From: RECM01 sp047921215
GTDB taxonomy: Bacteria > Bacteroidota > Rhodothermia > Balneolales > Cyclonatronaceae
Direction: 5' to 3'
Length of the DNA: 64,000 bases
Assembly: GCA_047921215.1 (NCBI GenBank)
Contig: JBLRWO010000007.1
Coordinates: 53,106-117,105, forward strand
Shown: piece after piece, positions 43,607 through 52,474 of the stretch
How positions within the stretch are numbered: the stretch's first letter is position 1
Layout of the letters: the number at the start of each line of letters is the position of its first letter
Position numbers and translations under genes: made by a program
The notes under the pieces: model-generated
Told to the model about the DNA's origin: nothing
The model's database searches: none
Seen by the model: only the letters and a program-made list of their open reading frames with translations

Positions 43607-46600
43607 TTAAACCCCGGCCTCTTCCAGTTCCTTCGGCCGGCTGACCTCCGGCTCCATATTCTCGTATTGTGCAACATCTATCATCTCGTTCGCACCTTCT
43701 TTAGAGAAGTAAGTGTATATGGCCGGAATAATATACAATGTGAAAAATCCCGCAATCATCAACCCGCCAACGATGGCGATACCCATTGAGACCCGGCTTT
43801 CAGCACCGGCTCCGATGGCCAGCGCTATGGGCAGCACGCCTAAAACGGTCGAAAGGCTTGTCATTAGGATGGGCCTGAACCGAACAGCCGACGCATCGGT
43901 GATGGCTTCCATGACGGTAAGTCCCTGCAGTTTTCGCTGATTGGCAAATTCAATGATCAGAATGGCATTTTTCGTTACGAGCCCGATCAGCATGATCATA
44001 CCTATCTGGCTGAATATGTTGAGAGTTTGCCCGAACACATAGAGTGTTAACAGTGCACCCGAAATTGCGAGCGGCACCGTAAACAGGATCACAAAGGGGT
44101 CGCGGAAACTTTCAAACTGTGCCGCGAGTACCAGGTATACCAGGATGATGGCCAGCAGCAGGGCAAACAGAAGGCTGTTGGAACTCTCCATAAAATCACG
44201 TGATGTGCCTGTCAGCGATGTTGAGAATGAATCATCGAGCAAGTTTGCAGCAATTTCATCCATTGCGTTGATTCCCTCGCCCAGGGCTACACCACGGGCC
44301 AGACCCGCCGAAACGGTGGCACTCACATACCGGTTGAAACGGAACAACTGGGGCGGACTGCTCTGCTCGGTAAGGGTGATCAGATTGTCGAGCTGAATAA
44401 GCTGGCCACGGTCATTCTTCACATACAGGGAACGCAGGTCCACGGGCTCGTTCCTGAACTGCCTCGACATCTGCCCGATTACCTCATACTGCTTGCCGTT
44501 CATGATGAAATACCCGAAGCGGGATCCACTGAACGCCAGTTGCAGGGTCTGTGCAATCTCGCGGATGGAAACACCCAGGTTTCTGGCCCTGTCCCGGTTA
44601 ATCTCAATATTGAGTTCCGGCTTGTTGAATTTCAGGTCCACATCCACCACCGAAAAAGCAGGGTGATTATTCGCTGCATCGATAAAATCGGGCAGCACCT
44701 CTTTAAGTCGCTCAAAGTCGGTAGCCTGTATTACATATTGAACAGGAAGCCCGCCTCGTCGGCCGCCAATTGTCTGCGCCTGGGTTACAAACGAACGGGC
44801 ACCACTGAACCTCATCAGATTATCCGACATCTGATCGGCTATCTCGCTCTGCGAACGCTCCCTTTCTTCCTTATCGGTCAGAAAAAGGGTCATAAAGGCA
44901 CTGTTTACAGAGCTTGAAGCCCCAAATCCGGGAGATGTTACCGATATGATCGCATCCAGCTCGGGAACGGTCTCCTGAGCCATGTTGATTACCTCGTCAA
45001 CATACCGGTCCATAAACTCAAATGTTGCCCCTTCAGGCGCCGTTGAAATAATGCGCATGTTAGCGCGGTCTTCCATGGGTGCAAGTTCCTGCTGCATGTT
45101 CAATCCGATCCAGAACATCAGCACTACGGCAGCAACCATCACAATAAATGCCGTCCATCTCACTTTCAGAAACATGGCCAGACTTTTCCTGTATCCGTTC
45201 GACATACTTCTGAAAAACGGTTCCGTCCGGTTGTAGAACCAGTTGTGCCGCTCCCTTTTCTTCAGGATTTTGGTTGACAGCATGGGGGAAAGGGTCAGGG
45301 CAACAAAAGATGATATAACCACCGCACCCGAAAGAACCACACCGAACTCCCTGAACAGCCGGCCGGTAAGACCTTCCAGGAAGATTACCGGCATAAATAC
45401 CGCAACGAGTGCCGTGGATGTGGAAATAATCGCGAAAAAGATCTCTTTGGAACCTACCACCCCTGCCTGTACAGGGTTCATTCCCTGTTCGATTTTGGCA
45501 TAGATGTTTTCCATCACTACAATGGCATCATCTACTACCAGTCCGATCGCCAGTACTATGGCAAGCAGCGTGAGTACGTTGATTGAATAGCCCGCAATAA
45601 ACATGATGAAAAAGGACCCGATAAGGGCTATAGGGATCACAATGATCGGAATCAGGGTGGTCCGCCAGTCGCGCAGGAACAGAAAGATGATGATCACTAC
45701 CAGCAGGAACGCTATAAATACGGTCTGTTGAACTTCTGCAATGGAGTCCTTGATATAATCGGTTACATCAAATGTAACGGTGGCCACGATATCTTCTGGT
45801 ATATCGGCGCGGATCTGCTCCAGGCGTTTATAGAATTCATCGGTGATGGCGATATTGTTGGCCCCGGGCTGTGGAATCAATACTACGGCCACCATCGGGA
45901 TGCCGTCCCGCTTTAGAACGGTACGTTCATTCTCGGGCGCCAGCGTGGCCATGCCCACATCCCGGAAACGTACGGTGTTATTGGCATCCTCAAAAACAAT
46001 CATATTATTGAACTCCTCGGGAGTCACCAGCCGGCTCATGGTCCGCACAGTCAGTTCCGTATTCGCCCCTTCTATCCGCCCCGATGGTAATTCCACATTT
46101 TCCCTGTTCAGCGCGTTGCGGATATCCAGCGGTGTGAGGCCGTAGGCCGCCAGCCGGGCGGGATCCATCCAAAGCCGCATGGAATAGCGTTTGCTGCCCC
46201 AAACCCTTACCTCACTCACCCCCGGTATGGTTTCAAGTCTCTCCTTGAACAGGGTGTTGGCCACATCCGACAGGTCCATCGCATTCATGAAATCACTGCG
46301 CACATTCAGAAACACAATCGGGCTGGAATCGGCATCGGCCTTGCTCACAATCGGATTGTCCACATCGGCCGGCAGTCGCTGAACAGCCCTCGATACACGG
46401 TCGCGCACATCGTTTGCGGCCGCTTCCATATCAACCTCCAGCTCAAACTCGACGGTAATGGTACTTCTGCCCTCCCTGCTCACCGATGTAATGGTACGGA
46501 TGCCGGCTATGCCGTTCAGTGATTCCTCGAGCGGCTCGGTTATCTGGGATTCGATCACATCGGCATTGGCACCTGTATAGTTCGTTGAAACGGTGATTAT

Positions 46601-46729
46601 GGGCGGATCGACCGACGGATACTCCCTTACACCCAGAAAATTATAACCGATTACCCCGAACAGAATAATCACAATCGACATCACAGTGGCCAGTACCGGC
46701 CTGCGGATACTCAGTGAGGAAATACTCAT
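43607..46729 (-). CDS. RND-family multidrug efflux permease (HAE1, AcrB/MexB-like)
   Basis: 1040 residues, full length for the hydrophobe/amphiphile efflux family with 12 helices and two large periplasmic loops. The N terminus SISSLSIRRPVLATVMSIVI and the proton-relay aspartates in LAIGLVVDDAIVVMEN (about residue 400) are present, as is the C-terminal repeat of this motif LIGLVTKNAILIIEFAN. It exports substrates from the inner-membrane/periplasm interface driven by protons. Its start codon lies one base after the adaptor stop (TGA-A-ATG), so the two are coupled. No outer-membrane TolC-type gene is adjacent, so the pump must use one encoded elsewhere. Confidence 0.94.
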   Translation of the reverse strand: MSISSLSIRRPVLATVMSIVIILFGVIGYNFLGVREYPSVDPPIITVSTNYTGANADVIESQITEPLEESLNGIAGIRTITSVSREGRSTITVEFELEVDMEAAANDVRDRVSRAVQRLPADVDNPIVSKADADSSPIVFLNVRSDFMNAMDLSDVANTLFKERLETIPGVSEVRVWGSKRYSMRLWMDPARLAAYGLTPLDIRNALNRENVELPSGRIEGANTELTVRTMSRLVTPEEFNNMIVFEDANNTVRFRDVGMATLAPENERTVLKRDGIPMVAVVLIPQPGANNIAITDEFYKRLEQIRADIPEDIVATVTFDVTDYIKDSIAEVQQTVFIAFLLVVIIIFLFLRDWRTTLIPIIVIPIALIGSFFIMFIAGYSINVLTLLAIVLAIGLVVDDAIVVMENIYAKIEQGMNPVQAGVVGSKEIFFAIISTSTALVAVFMPVIFLEGLTGRLFREFGVVLSGAVVISSFVALTLSPMLSTKILKKRERHNWFYNRTEPFFRSMSNGYRKSLAMFLKVRWTAFIVMVAAVVLMFWIGLNMQQELAPMEDRANMRIISTAPEGATFEFMDRYVDEVINMAQETVPELDAIISVTSPGFGASSSVNSAFMTLFLTDKEERERSQSEIADQMSDNLMRFSGARSFVTQAQTIGGRRGGLPVQYVIQATDFERLKEVLPDFIDAANNHPAFSVVDVDLKFNKPELNIEINRDRARNLGVSIREIAQTLQLAFSGSRFGYFIMNGKQYEVIGQMSRQFRNEPVDLRSLYVKNDRGQLIQLDNLITLTEQSSPPQLFRFNRYVSATVSAGLARGVALGEGINAMDEIAANLLDDSFSTSLTGTSRDFMESSNSLLFALLLAIILVYLVLAAQFESFRDPFVILFTVPLAISGALLTLYVFGQTLNIFSQIGMIMLIGLVTKNAILIIEFANQRKLQGLTVMEAITDASAVRFRPILMTSLSTVLGVLPIALAIGAGAESRVSMGIAIVGGLMIAGFFTLYIIPAIYTYFSKEGANEMIDVAQYENMEPEVSRPKELEEAGV

Positions 46730-46730
46730 T

Positions 46731-47801
46731 TCAGTTCCCGTTTGCTATACGTACAGGCATGCCACTACGGATCTGCATCACACCTGTGGTTATTACCCTG
46801 TCTCCAGGCTCCAGCCCGGAGACAATCAGCACATCCGTATCGGTACGCACACCGATCACCACCTGGCGCGATCGGGCTGTACCTTCGTCATACACAAACA
46901 CCGAATAGCTTCCCAGTTCGGGAATCAGCGCTTCTGAAGGTACCAGGATGGCGTTCTCAATTGCCTCGAGTTCCAGGTCGATTTCGGCGAACGACCCCGG
47001 TAAAATCCGCCTTTCAGGGTTTGGAGATATGGCCCGGATACTGAGTGTCCGGGTTGCAGCGTCAATACGGGGATCGATGGCAAAAATCCGGCCCTCATAA
47101 TTCCTGTCGGAACCCTGACGGCGGAACACGATCCGCTGATCATTGGAAACCTGCGACGCGAACCGTTCAGGTATGGAAAAATCGATCTTGATTGGATCGA
47201 TACCCTGCAGGGTCGATACCATATTCGACGGGGTAATATAGCTGCCTTCACTCACATACCTGAGGCCCATCAATCCGTCGAACGGTGCCCTGATCTCGGT
47301 TTTTTCTATCTGTGCCTCAATCAGTTCGATGTCGGCAAGTACTACATTTAACTCATTCTGCACCGTATCATACTCTTCCTGGGAAACCGCATTCCGGGAA
47401 AGAAGATCACGTGTTCGGGTTTCCCTGATCTGTGCCAGGTTTTTCCGGTATTCCGCCCGTCTGAGCTGGGCTTTAAGCTCTGAATCATTGATTTTTATAA
47501 GCAGATCACCCTTTTTAACAGGCCGGCCCTCTTCGAAATAAATCCTGTTTATTCGCCCGGAGCTCTCACTGCGCAGTTCAACCATGTCGTTGGCGATAGT
47601 GGTTCCGGTTGCAAAAATTTTATTTACAAAACGTTCAGCCTCCACTAAATGCAGATTAACAGCCAGACGGGTGTCTCTTTCCACCGGTGCAGTTGCTGTG
47701 GTGTCTTCTACCTGAGTGTTTCCAAAAATAAAGATAATTGCAACTACAGCCAGGAAAAGGGTAGCTATGGATATTACTATGCGCTTCAATACGATACTCA
47801 T
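46731..47801 (-). CDS. RND efflux periplasmic adaptor (membrane fusion protein)
   Basis: 356 residues. An N-terminal membrane anchor (residues 6-27) is followed by the paired lipoyl-like halves (VELRSESSGRINRIYFEEGRPV and EKTEIRAPFDGLMGLRYVSEG) around a short alpha-hairpin (residues about 105-170), then beta-barrel and membrane-proximal domains (GRIFAIDPRIDAATRTLSIR, LEPGDRVITTGVMQIRSGMPV). It links the RND permease to an outer-membrane channel. The short hairpin resembles the MexA/HlyD type. It is the first gene of the two-gene pump operon. Confidence 0.92.
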   Translation of the reverse strand: MSIVLKRIVISIATLFLAVVAIIFIFGNTQVEDTTATAPVERDTRLAVNLHLVEAERFVNKIFATGTTIANDMVELRSESSGRINRIYFEEGRPVKKGDLLIKINDSELKAQLRRAEYRKNLAQIRETRTRDLLSRNAVSQEEYDTVQNELNVVLADIELIEAQIEKTEIRAPFDGLMGLRYVSEGSYITPSNMVSTLQGIDPIKIDFSIPERFASQVSNDQRIVFRRQGSDRNYEGRIFAIDPRIDAATRTLSIRAISPNPERRILPGSFAEIDLELEAIENAILVPSEALIPELGSYSVFVYDEGTARSRQVVIGVRTDTDVLIVSGLEPGDRVITTGVMQIRSGMPVRIANGN

Positions 47802-47809
47802 TTATGGTA

Positions 47810-47827
47810 ATCCTCTTGTGGGAGGAT
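47810..47827 (-). promoter_or_regulatory. Hairpin covering the ribosome-binding site of the efflux adaptor
   Basis: On the minus strand ATCCTC and GAGGAT flank a six-base loop, nine bases before the adaptor ATG. The downstream arm contains the GAGG that would serve as ribosome-binding site, so folding could lower translation of the pump. The stem is only 6 bp and could be chance. Confidence 0.3.
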
Positions 47828-47963
47828 AAATATAATTAATGACTGCAGCCATAACGCTATTACATTTGCAATTTGTTTCAATTGAGATGTAAAATTATAA
47901 TAAGCTATTGCACAGATTGTATAATTCTGCCCGATTGCACAATGTTTGCGGCCGGTATGTACC

Positions 47964-49121
47964 CTATGTGACCACAAGTCTCGGTATATTTCTTGGAATC
48001 CTGACCAGGGTTTCATAATTCAGATTATTTGTCAGCTCACTGAATGATGATACTGAAACAGAATACCGTCCCTGGCTGCCGATCAGTACCACCTCATCCC
48101 CTTTTTTCACATCCCTGCAACTCGTCACATCAATAAGCATCATATTCATATTCACAATTCCAACCACCGATGTACGCTTGCCGTTGACCAGAACACGGCC
48201 CAGGTTGCTAAGGCTTCTGGAAAAACCGTGGGCATACCCTACCGGCACGGAGGCAACCCTTATTGGCGCGTCAGTGAGATAGGCATTGCCATAGCCGATA
48301 AACTCGTTGGTTTTCACCCTTTTCACACTCATTACCCGGCTTTTCCAGCTGATAACCCTTTTCAGCGGATCCGTATTCTTTTTGTCGCGGGTAATGAGTT
48401 TTACCATTGTCTCCCTGCTGGGCCACAATCCGTACTGGGCAATACCGATCCTCACCATGTCCATCCTGGTTTCGGGATAACTGAGTGCCGCCGCGGAGCA
48501 AGCCGTATGCTGCATTACCGGTACAATCCCCGTCCGCTGTAGTTCAAAAGCTTTCTGATTAAATAGTTTTATCTGGTTCTGAATCCTCAGGTAATTGCTT
48601 ACACTTTCCGCCCCTGCATAGTGGGTGCAAAGTCCGGTAAGCTCAATCTGTTCCGCATGTTTCTGGATGAGCTGAAGGCAGTGCTTCAGGTCTTTGCCTG
48701 CGAGACCCGTCCTGTGCATCCCCGTTTCAAGTTCCAGGTGAATTTTAGCCTTTTTCCCCGTTCGGCGAGCCGATTCTATGGCAGATTCAAGCCGGGCGGG
48801 CTCAAATATATAGAATGAAATGCCATGCTCCACAGCCCACTCCAGTGCATCCCCATCCACATCGCCCATGATCATGATGGTATTGCCGTTCCGGATCACT
48901 TTTCGGGCTGCCCAGGCTTCATCGGCACTGAACACCGAAAAATGATCGATCCCGCACGACTCAGCCAATGGTATTATTTCATTGATGCCATGTCCGTAGG
49001 CATTGCCCTTGATCACGGACGATATTCTGACCCCGCCAAACCTTTTTCTCAGGTATTCAATATTATCCCGGTAAGCCGATTGGCTGATTTCAATACAGGA
49101 ACCGTGCATGGGATCAAACAT
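47964..49121 (-). CDS. Alanine racemase-family PLP enzyme, second copy
   Basis: 385 residues. PLP lysine K38 in VIKGNAYGHG and the second base Y277 in FIGYGNAYLT are both present, with DMVRIGIAQYGLWPS and VPVGYAHGFSRSL in the usual positions. It is only distantly similar to the copy at 3359-4438 and has IKGNAYGHG in place of VKADAYGHG, a form common in catabolic or broad-specificity members. It is the last gene of an operon of amino-acid-processing genes, 16 bases after the M20 amidohydrolase, so it may act on released amino acids other than alanine (inference). Confidence 0.85.
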   Translation of the reverse strand: MFDPMHGSCIEISQSAYRDNIEYLRKRFGGVRISSVIKGNAYGHGINEIIPLAESCGIDHFSVFSADEAWAARKVIRNGNTIMIMGDVDGDALEWAVEHGISFYIFEPARLESAIESARRTGKKAKIHLELETGMHRTGLAGKDLKHCLQLIQKHAEQIELTGLCTHYAGAESVSNYLRIQNQIKLFNQKAFELQRTGIVPVMQHTACSAAALSYPETRMDMVRIGIAQYGLWPSRETMVKLITRDKKNTDPLKRVISWKSRVMSVKRVKTNEFIGYGNAYLTDAPIRVASVPVGYAHGFSRSLSNLGRVLVNGKRTSVVGIVNMNMMLIDVTSCRDVKKGDEVVLIGSQGRYSVSVSSFSELTNNLNYETLVRIPRNIPRLVVT

Positions 49122-49137
49122 AGTTAGTCTCTCCGGA

Positions 49138-50301
49138 TTATTTTTTCAGTAACCGCTCTGCAATTGCTGCAAACACAGTCAATGCAGTTTCAGTAATATC
49201 ATCGGGGAAATCGTACCCGGGCGAATGGAGTTCGCTGTGGTCTTTGCCGGCACCTAATCCAAAAAGGGCCACCTTCGTATGATCGGAAAACCGTCCGAAA
49301 TCCTCGCTCCACGGGAAAGGTTCATCTTTCTCAATAACGTTCAGACCAATGTCCCGGGCACATTCCCTGACCAGCCCGGCAGCGTTCGTGTCATTTTCAG
49401 TTGCGATAAAGGCCTCCGTCCATTCAAAAGCAGTTTGCAGGCCATCATGGTGTGCCAGACCCTTCACATAGTTTTCAGCTTCGCCGGCGAGTGCATTCAT
49501 CGTCCGATCACTATATGCCCTGAATGTGGCCATCACCTCCGCGTAACCGGCTGATGTGCCGAACGCCCGTTCACCCAGCCGGGCATGTACCATTGTGACC
49601 AGGGCGTATTCTCCCGCTTCTGTAATTTCGGAAGGCAGCGACTCCAGCTTCAAAATCAGACGCGCCATGGCCGCTGCCGGATTAATACCCTGATCGGGAT
49701 GGGCGGCATGGGATGTTTTCCCCTTCAGTTTCGCTATGAACCCGCGTGATGCAGCCGCAAACACCCCGTCGCGGATAATAACGGCATGCTTTTCGTAGCC
49801 GGGAAGATTGTGGAAAGCAAACGCATAATCCGGCTTCAGTTCCCGGAAGCGCGTATCATTAATCACCCGCCCGGAGCCTTCACCGGTCTCTTCTGCAGGC
49901 TGGAACAACAGGATTGCTTTCCCTTTATACGGCCTCTGTTCACACAGATACATCCCCAGTCCGGCAAGTACCGCCATATGACCGTCATGGCCACATTTAT
50001 GCCCGATACCCTCATTCAACGATCGATAGTCCCGGCCGATCTCGTCGGCTATCGGGAGTGCGTCAAGCTCGGCCCTGAACATGACCGCAGGCCCGTCTTC
50101 CCTGCCATTGTATACAGCTGCAAGCCCGTAACCGCCAATTCCGGTCAGTAACGAATCGGGATCCGTTTTTTCCAGTACATTCCGGATCATCCGGGCAGTT
50201 TCCGACTCATTATTGGCTGTTTCGGGATGTTTATGTAACTCCCTGCGTAATGTTGTGGATGTGCGGGCTATCTGCCCGATAAGCGATCTGTTCATCACCA
50301 T
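49138..50301 (-). CDS. M20-family amidohydrolase (N-acyl-amino-acid / hippurate hydrolase-like)
   Basis: 387 residues. It has the amidohydrolase signatures LRRELHKHPETANNESETARMI, MFRAELDALPIADEI, GHKCGHDGHMAVLAGLG (metal-binding Cys/His/Asp), LLFQPAEETGEGSGRVI and FAFHNLPGYEKHAVIIRDG, with a dimerisation domain in the middle. Such enzymes remove acyl groups from N-acylated amino acids in the cytoplasm. The ATG shares its A with the TGA of the M23 gene upstream (TGATG), and a second Met two codons on is an alternative start. Its neighbours suggest release of amino acids for the racemases. Confidence 0.88.
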   Translation of the reverse strand: MVMNRSLIGQIARTSTTLRRELHKHPETANNESETARMIRNVLEKTDPDSLLTGIGGYGLAAVYNGREDGPAVMFRAELDALPIADEIGRDYRSLNEGIGHKCGHDGHMAVLAGLGMYLCEQRPYKGKAILLFQPAEETGEGSGRVINDTRFRELKPDYAFAFHNLPGYEKHAVIIRDGVFAAASRGFIAKLKGKTSHAAHPDQGINPAAAMARLILKLESLPSEITEAGEYALVTMVHARLGERAFGTSAGYAEVMATFRAYSDRTMNALAGEAENYVKGLAHHDGLQTAFEWTEAFIATENDTNAAGLVRECARDIGLNVIEKDEPFPWSEDFGRFSDHTKVALFGLGAGKDHSELHSPGYDFPDDITETALTVFAAIAERLLKK

Positions 50302-50894
50302 CAGTACAAGGGTCCCAGCACGGTTCTCGGGTCGGGGTAGGTTTGGAGCGCCTCTTCAAGTTCATCCGGGGCCACCACTCCGGGCATGTCGGGTACAGCC
50401 GGTTTAATTCGGCTTAACTGAAAATGCAGATGCGGCACCCAGCCACCATTTTCAAGCTCTGTACCCAGCTCACCGATCTGATCACCGGATTTCACTTTCA
50501 TCCCGGTTTCAAGATGTTTCAGACAGGACCGGCTGAGATGGCCGTAGAGTGCATACAGCGGTCTGCCTTCCTGTTCATGGGCGGTAACAATGGTCGGGCC
50601 GTAGTCGAGCGGATTATCATTGTCGCGGAAACCCAGGATAAACCCGTCGCAGAAACTGTACACGGGCGTACCCGCCGGTGCCCAGATATCAATACCCATG
50701 TGGATGTACCGCCGGCCACCGAAAATTGACGAGGTGTACATGCCTGGCCGCGCTTCCGCATATCCGCCAACTCCCCACTGGCTGCCCTTCAGCGCATCGG
50801 GATCATATTCACCCGAAAGATCCACCTGATGCAGCGCCCGGCCGGCTTTTACAACCGGATGATTTTTTGATACATTACCGTTTCTGATTTGCAT
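50301..50894 (-). CDS. M23-fold protein without signal peptide
   Basis: 197 residues with a single LytM/M23 domain. Zinc-ligand motifs are present: HMGIDIWAPAGTPVYSF (HxxxD) near residue 65 and HLHFQLS (HxH) near 158, plus YGHLS. Unlike most M23 peptidoglycan hydrolases it has no signal peptide or membrane anchor, so it is predicted cytoplasmic. Similar leaderless domains occur fused to or beside aminotransferases and amino-acid enzymes (from memory of the family). It may act on small peptides or on an imported cell-wall fragment; the substrate is unknown. It sits in the middle of the operon. Confidence 0.8.
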   Translation of the reverse strand: MQIRNGNVSKNHPVVKAGRALHQVDLSGEYDPDALKGSQWGVGGYAEARPGMYTSSIFGGRRYIHMGIDIWAPAGTPVYSFCDGFILGFRDNDNPLDYGPTIVTAHEQEGRPLYALYGHLSRSCLKHLETGMKVKSGDQIGELGTELENGGWVPHLHFQLSRIKPAVPDMPGVVAPDELEEALQTYPDPRTVLGPLY

Positions 50895-50930
50895 GTCTGG
50901 TTACTGGTTCAGGGCCTGTTATGTACTAAT

Positions 50931-52001
50931 CTATTCAATAATTTTGTCAATATAGTTTGAATTCATGATACCCAGGGCACCCATGTATTTCAACTTAAAC
51001 CGTATGATATCGCCCACTTTGTAGTTATCATCATTATCGCCCACGTCAATAACCAGCATGTCCGAGCTGGCATCCACAATGGTAAGTTTGTTGTTCACCG
51101 GTATCAGATACTTGGGGTTGATGTCCAGATATCCCACGTCCACAATAGCCCGGTAACTCATCTGTCCGTAAAGGCTTTCGTCTACCGTAAGAATGTTTCC
51201 CTGGGGATCACGGCCGATCTCCCCGCTGGGAGCTTTCGGTTTTTCGTGGATCTCAATGATCTCTGTGTAGAGCTCCATCACCGATTCTTCCATGCCGGGT
51301 ATGGTCGATTCCGAAAACAGGTCGACACCGAAATAGAGGGTTTCACCGATCCTGAAGTGATTCACCCCTTTGGGAATCTCTCCGCGCAACAGCAGCGGTA
51401 TGGTAACTGATGTACCCCCCGAGATCCAGGGAATTTTACGGTTGAACTGAAGTTCGATAATCTGCTTGTACAGTGCCAGCTGAATCAGCTTGTCGGCATT
51501 GGGCATCACCCCGTGCAGGCAGTTAAGATTCGTACCAAGGCCAACCACATCGATATTCGGAAGCTTGAACACCTGCTCATAAAAATGGAGGAGATCTTCA
51601 CGCAGTACCCCTTCCCTGAGGTCGCCCATCTCGATCATAATAATGATCTTGTGCATCTTGTTCTGACGTACGGCTTCTTCCGACAAAAGCTTGATGGTAG
51701 TGATATCGGTATCAAATGTTACATCCGCATATTTGATGATATCCTTTATACTTTTTTTGGGGGGCGGTTTGATATACACCGTTTGAACATCCGGGTTGAT
51801 TTTCTTGACCACTTTCAGGTTACTGACCCTGGAATCGTGTATTTCCCGGACCCCCAGATCAATGATCTCCCGGATCAGGTCTTCGTTGCCGCAAAAAAGC
51901 TTGGTAACCACCCCCCAGCTCATATCGTTGTCATTGAACAGTTTGGCAAGGTAGTCGTGGTTGGTCTTGAGTTTTTCCCGGTAAAATTTCAGATATGCCA
52001 T
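50931..52001 (-). CDS. Ornithine/alanine racemase-like PLP enzyme (COG3457 family)
   Basis: 356 residues. It starts MAYLKFYREKLKTNHDYLAKLF and has the PLP-lysine region SWGVVTKLFCGNEDLI (lysine in VTK), IHDSRVSNLKVVKKI, GLGTNLNCLHGVMPNADKL, ISGGTSVTIPLLLRGEIPKG and RIGETLYFG, all typical of the predicted amino-acid racemases related to ornithine racemase. It is a separate family from the two alr-type genes in the window. It would convert an L-amino acid to the D form or the reverse. The symporter and GNAT genes lie just upstream in the same operon. Confidence 0.85.
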   Translation of the reverse strand: MAYLKFYREKLKTNHDYLAKLFNDNDMSWGVVTKLFCGNEDLIREIIDLGVREIHDSRVSNLKVVKKINPDVQTVYIKPPPKKSIKDIIKYADVTFDTDITTIKLLSEEAVRQNKMHKIIIMIEMGDLREGVLREDLLHFYEQVFKLPNIDVVGLGTNLNCLHGVMPNADKLIQLALYKQIIELQFNRKIPWISGGTSVTIPLLLRGEIPKGVNHFRIGETLYFGVDLFSESTIPGMEESVMELYTEIIEIHEKPKAPSGEIGRDPQGNILTVDESLYGQMSYRAIVDVGYLDINPKYLIPVNNKLTIVDASSDMLVIDVGDNDDNYKVGDIIRFKLKYMGALGIMNSNYIDKIIE

Positions 52002-52031
52002 TACTTGGATATGTGCTGTAGAGAAATCCCG

Positions 52032-52466
52032 CTATTTATGATAGCGCATTTCAAGATATTTACTGGTGAAACCGATCTTGCGATAGAGTCTGGCGGCCGG
52101 GTTATCAGGCTCAACATGCAGAGCGATGTCGCCGGTTGTGTGCTCAATAGCGTGTACCATAAGGGAGCGGCCAACTCCTTTACCGCGTGTATCGGCATGC
52201 ACGGCAATATAGACCAGAATATTTTCGGGGATATAGCCTCCCATACCGGTTTCGTTGATTACCACCACACCTAAAATACGCCCTTTTTCGCTTGCAACAG
52301 CAATGAATCCGCCCTGTCCTTCTTTGTTTGAAAGGGCGTAGTCGAGACACTTTGCAATATGCTCACGCTTGTCGCCATACTGTTCGAGATGTTCGAACAG
52401 GAAATCGGCAATGTCGTCTTTACTGAATGGCCCGGAATCACCCGGTTTGATCACTGAATAATCCAT
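52032..52466 (-). CDS. GNAT-family N-acetyltransferase
   Basis: 144 residues, one complete GNAT fold. The acetyl-CoA loop is VHADTRGKGVGRSLMVHAIE (R-x-x-G-x-G) and the last strand region is DNPAARLYRKIGFTSKYLEM. Such enzymes acetylate small amines, amino acids or peptides. It lies eight bases after the symporter stop and 30 before the racemase, so it may acetylate an amino acid in the same route; the downstream M20 hydrolase could reverse or process such a mark (inference). Confidence 0.85.
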   Translation of the reverse strand: MDYSVIKPGDSGPFSKDDIADFLFEHLEQYGDKREHIAKCLDYALSNKEGQGGFIAVASEKGRILGVVVINETGMGGYIPENILVYIAVHADTRGKGVGRSLMVHAIEHTTGDIALHVEPDNPAARLYRKIGFTSKYLEMRYHK

Positions 52467-52474
52467 AGTAGAAT

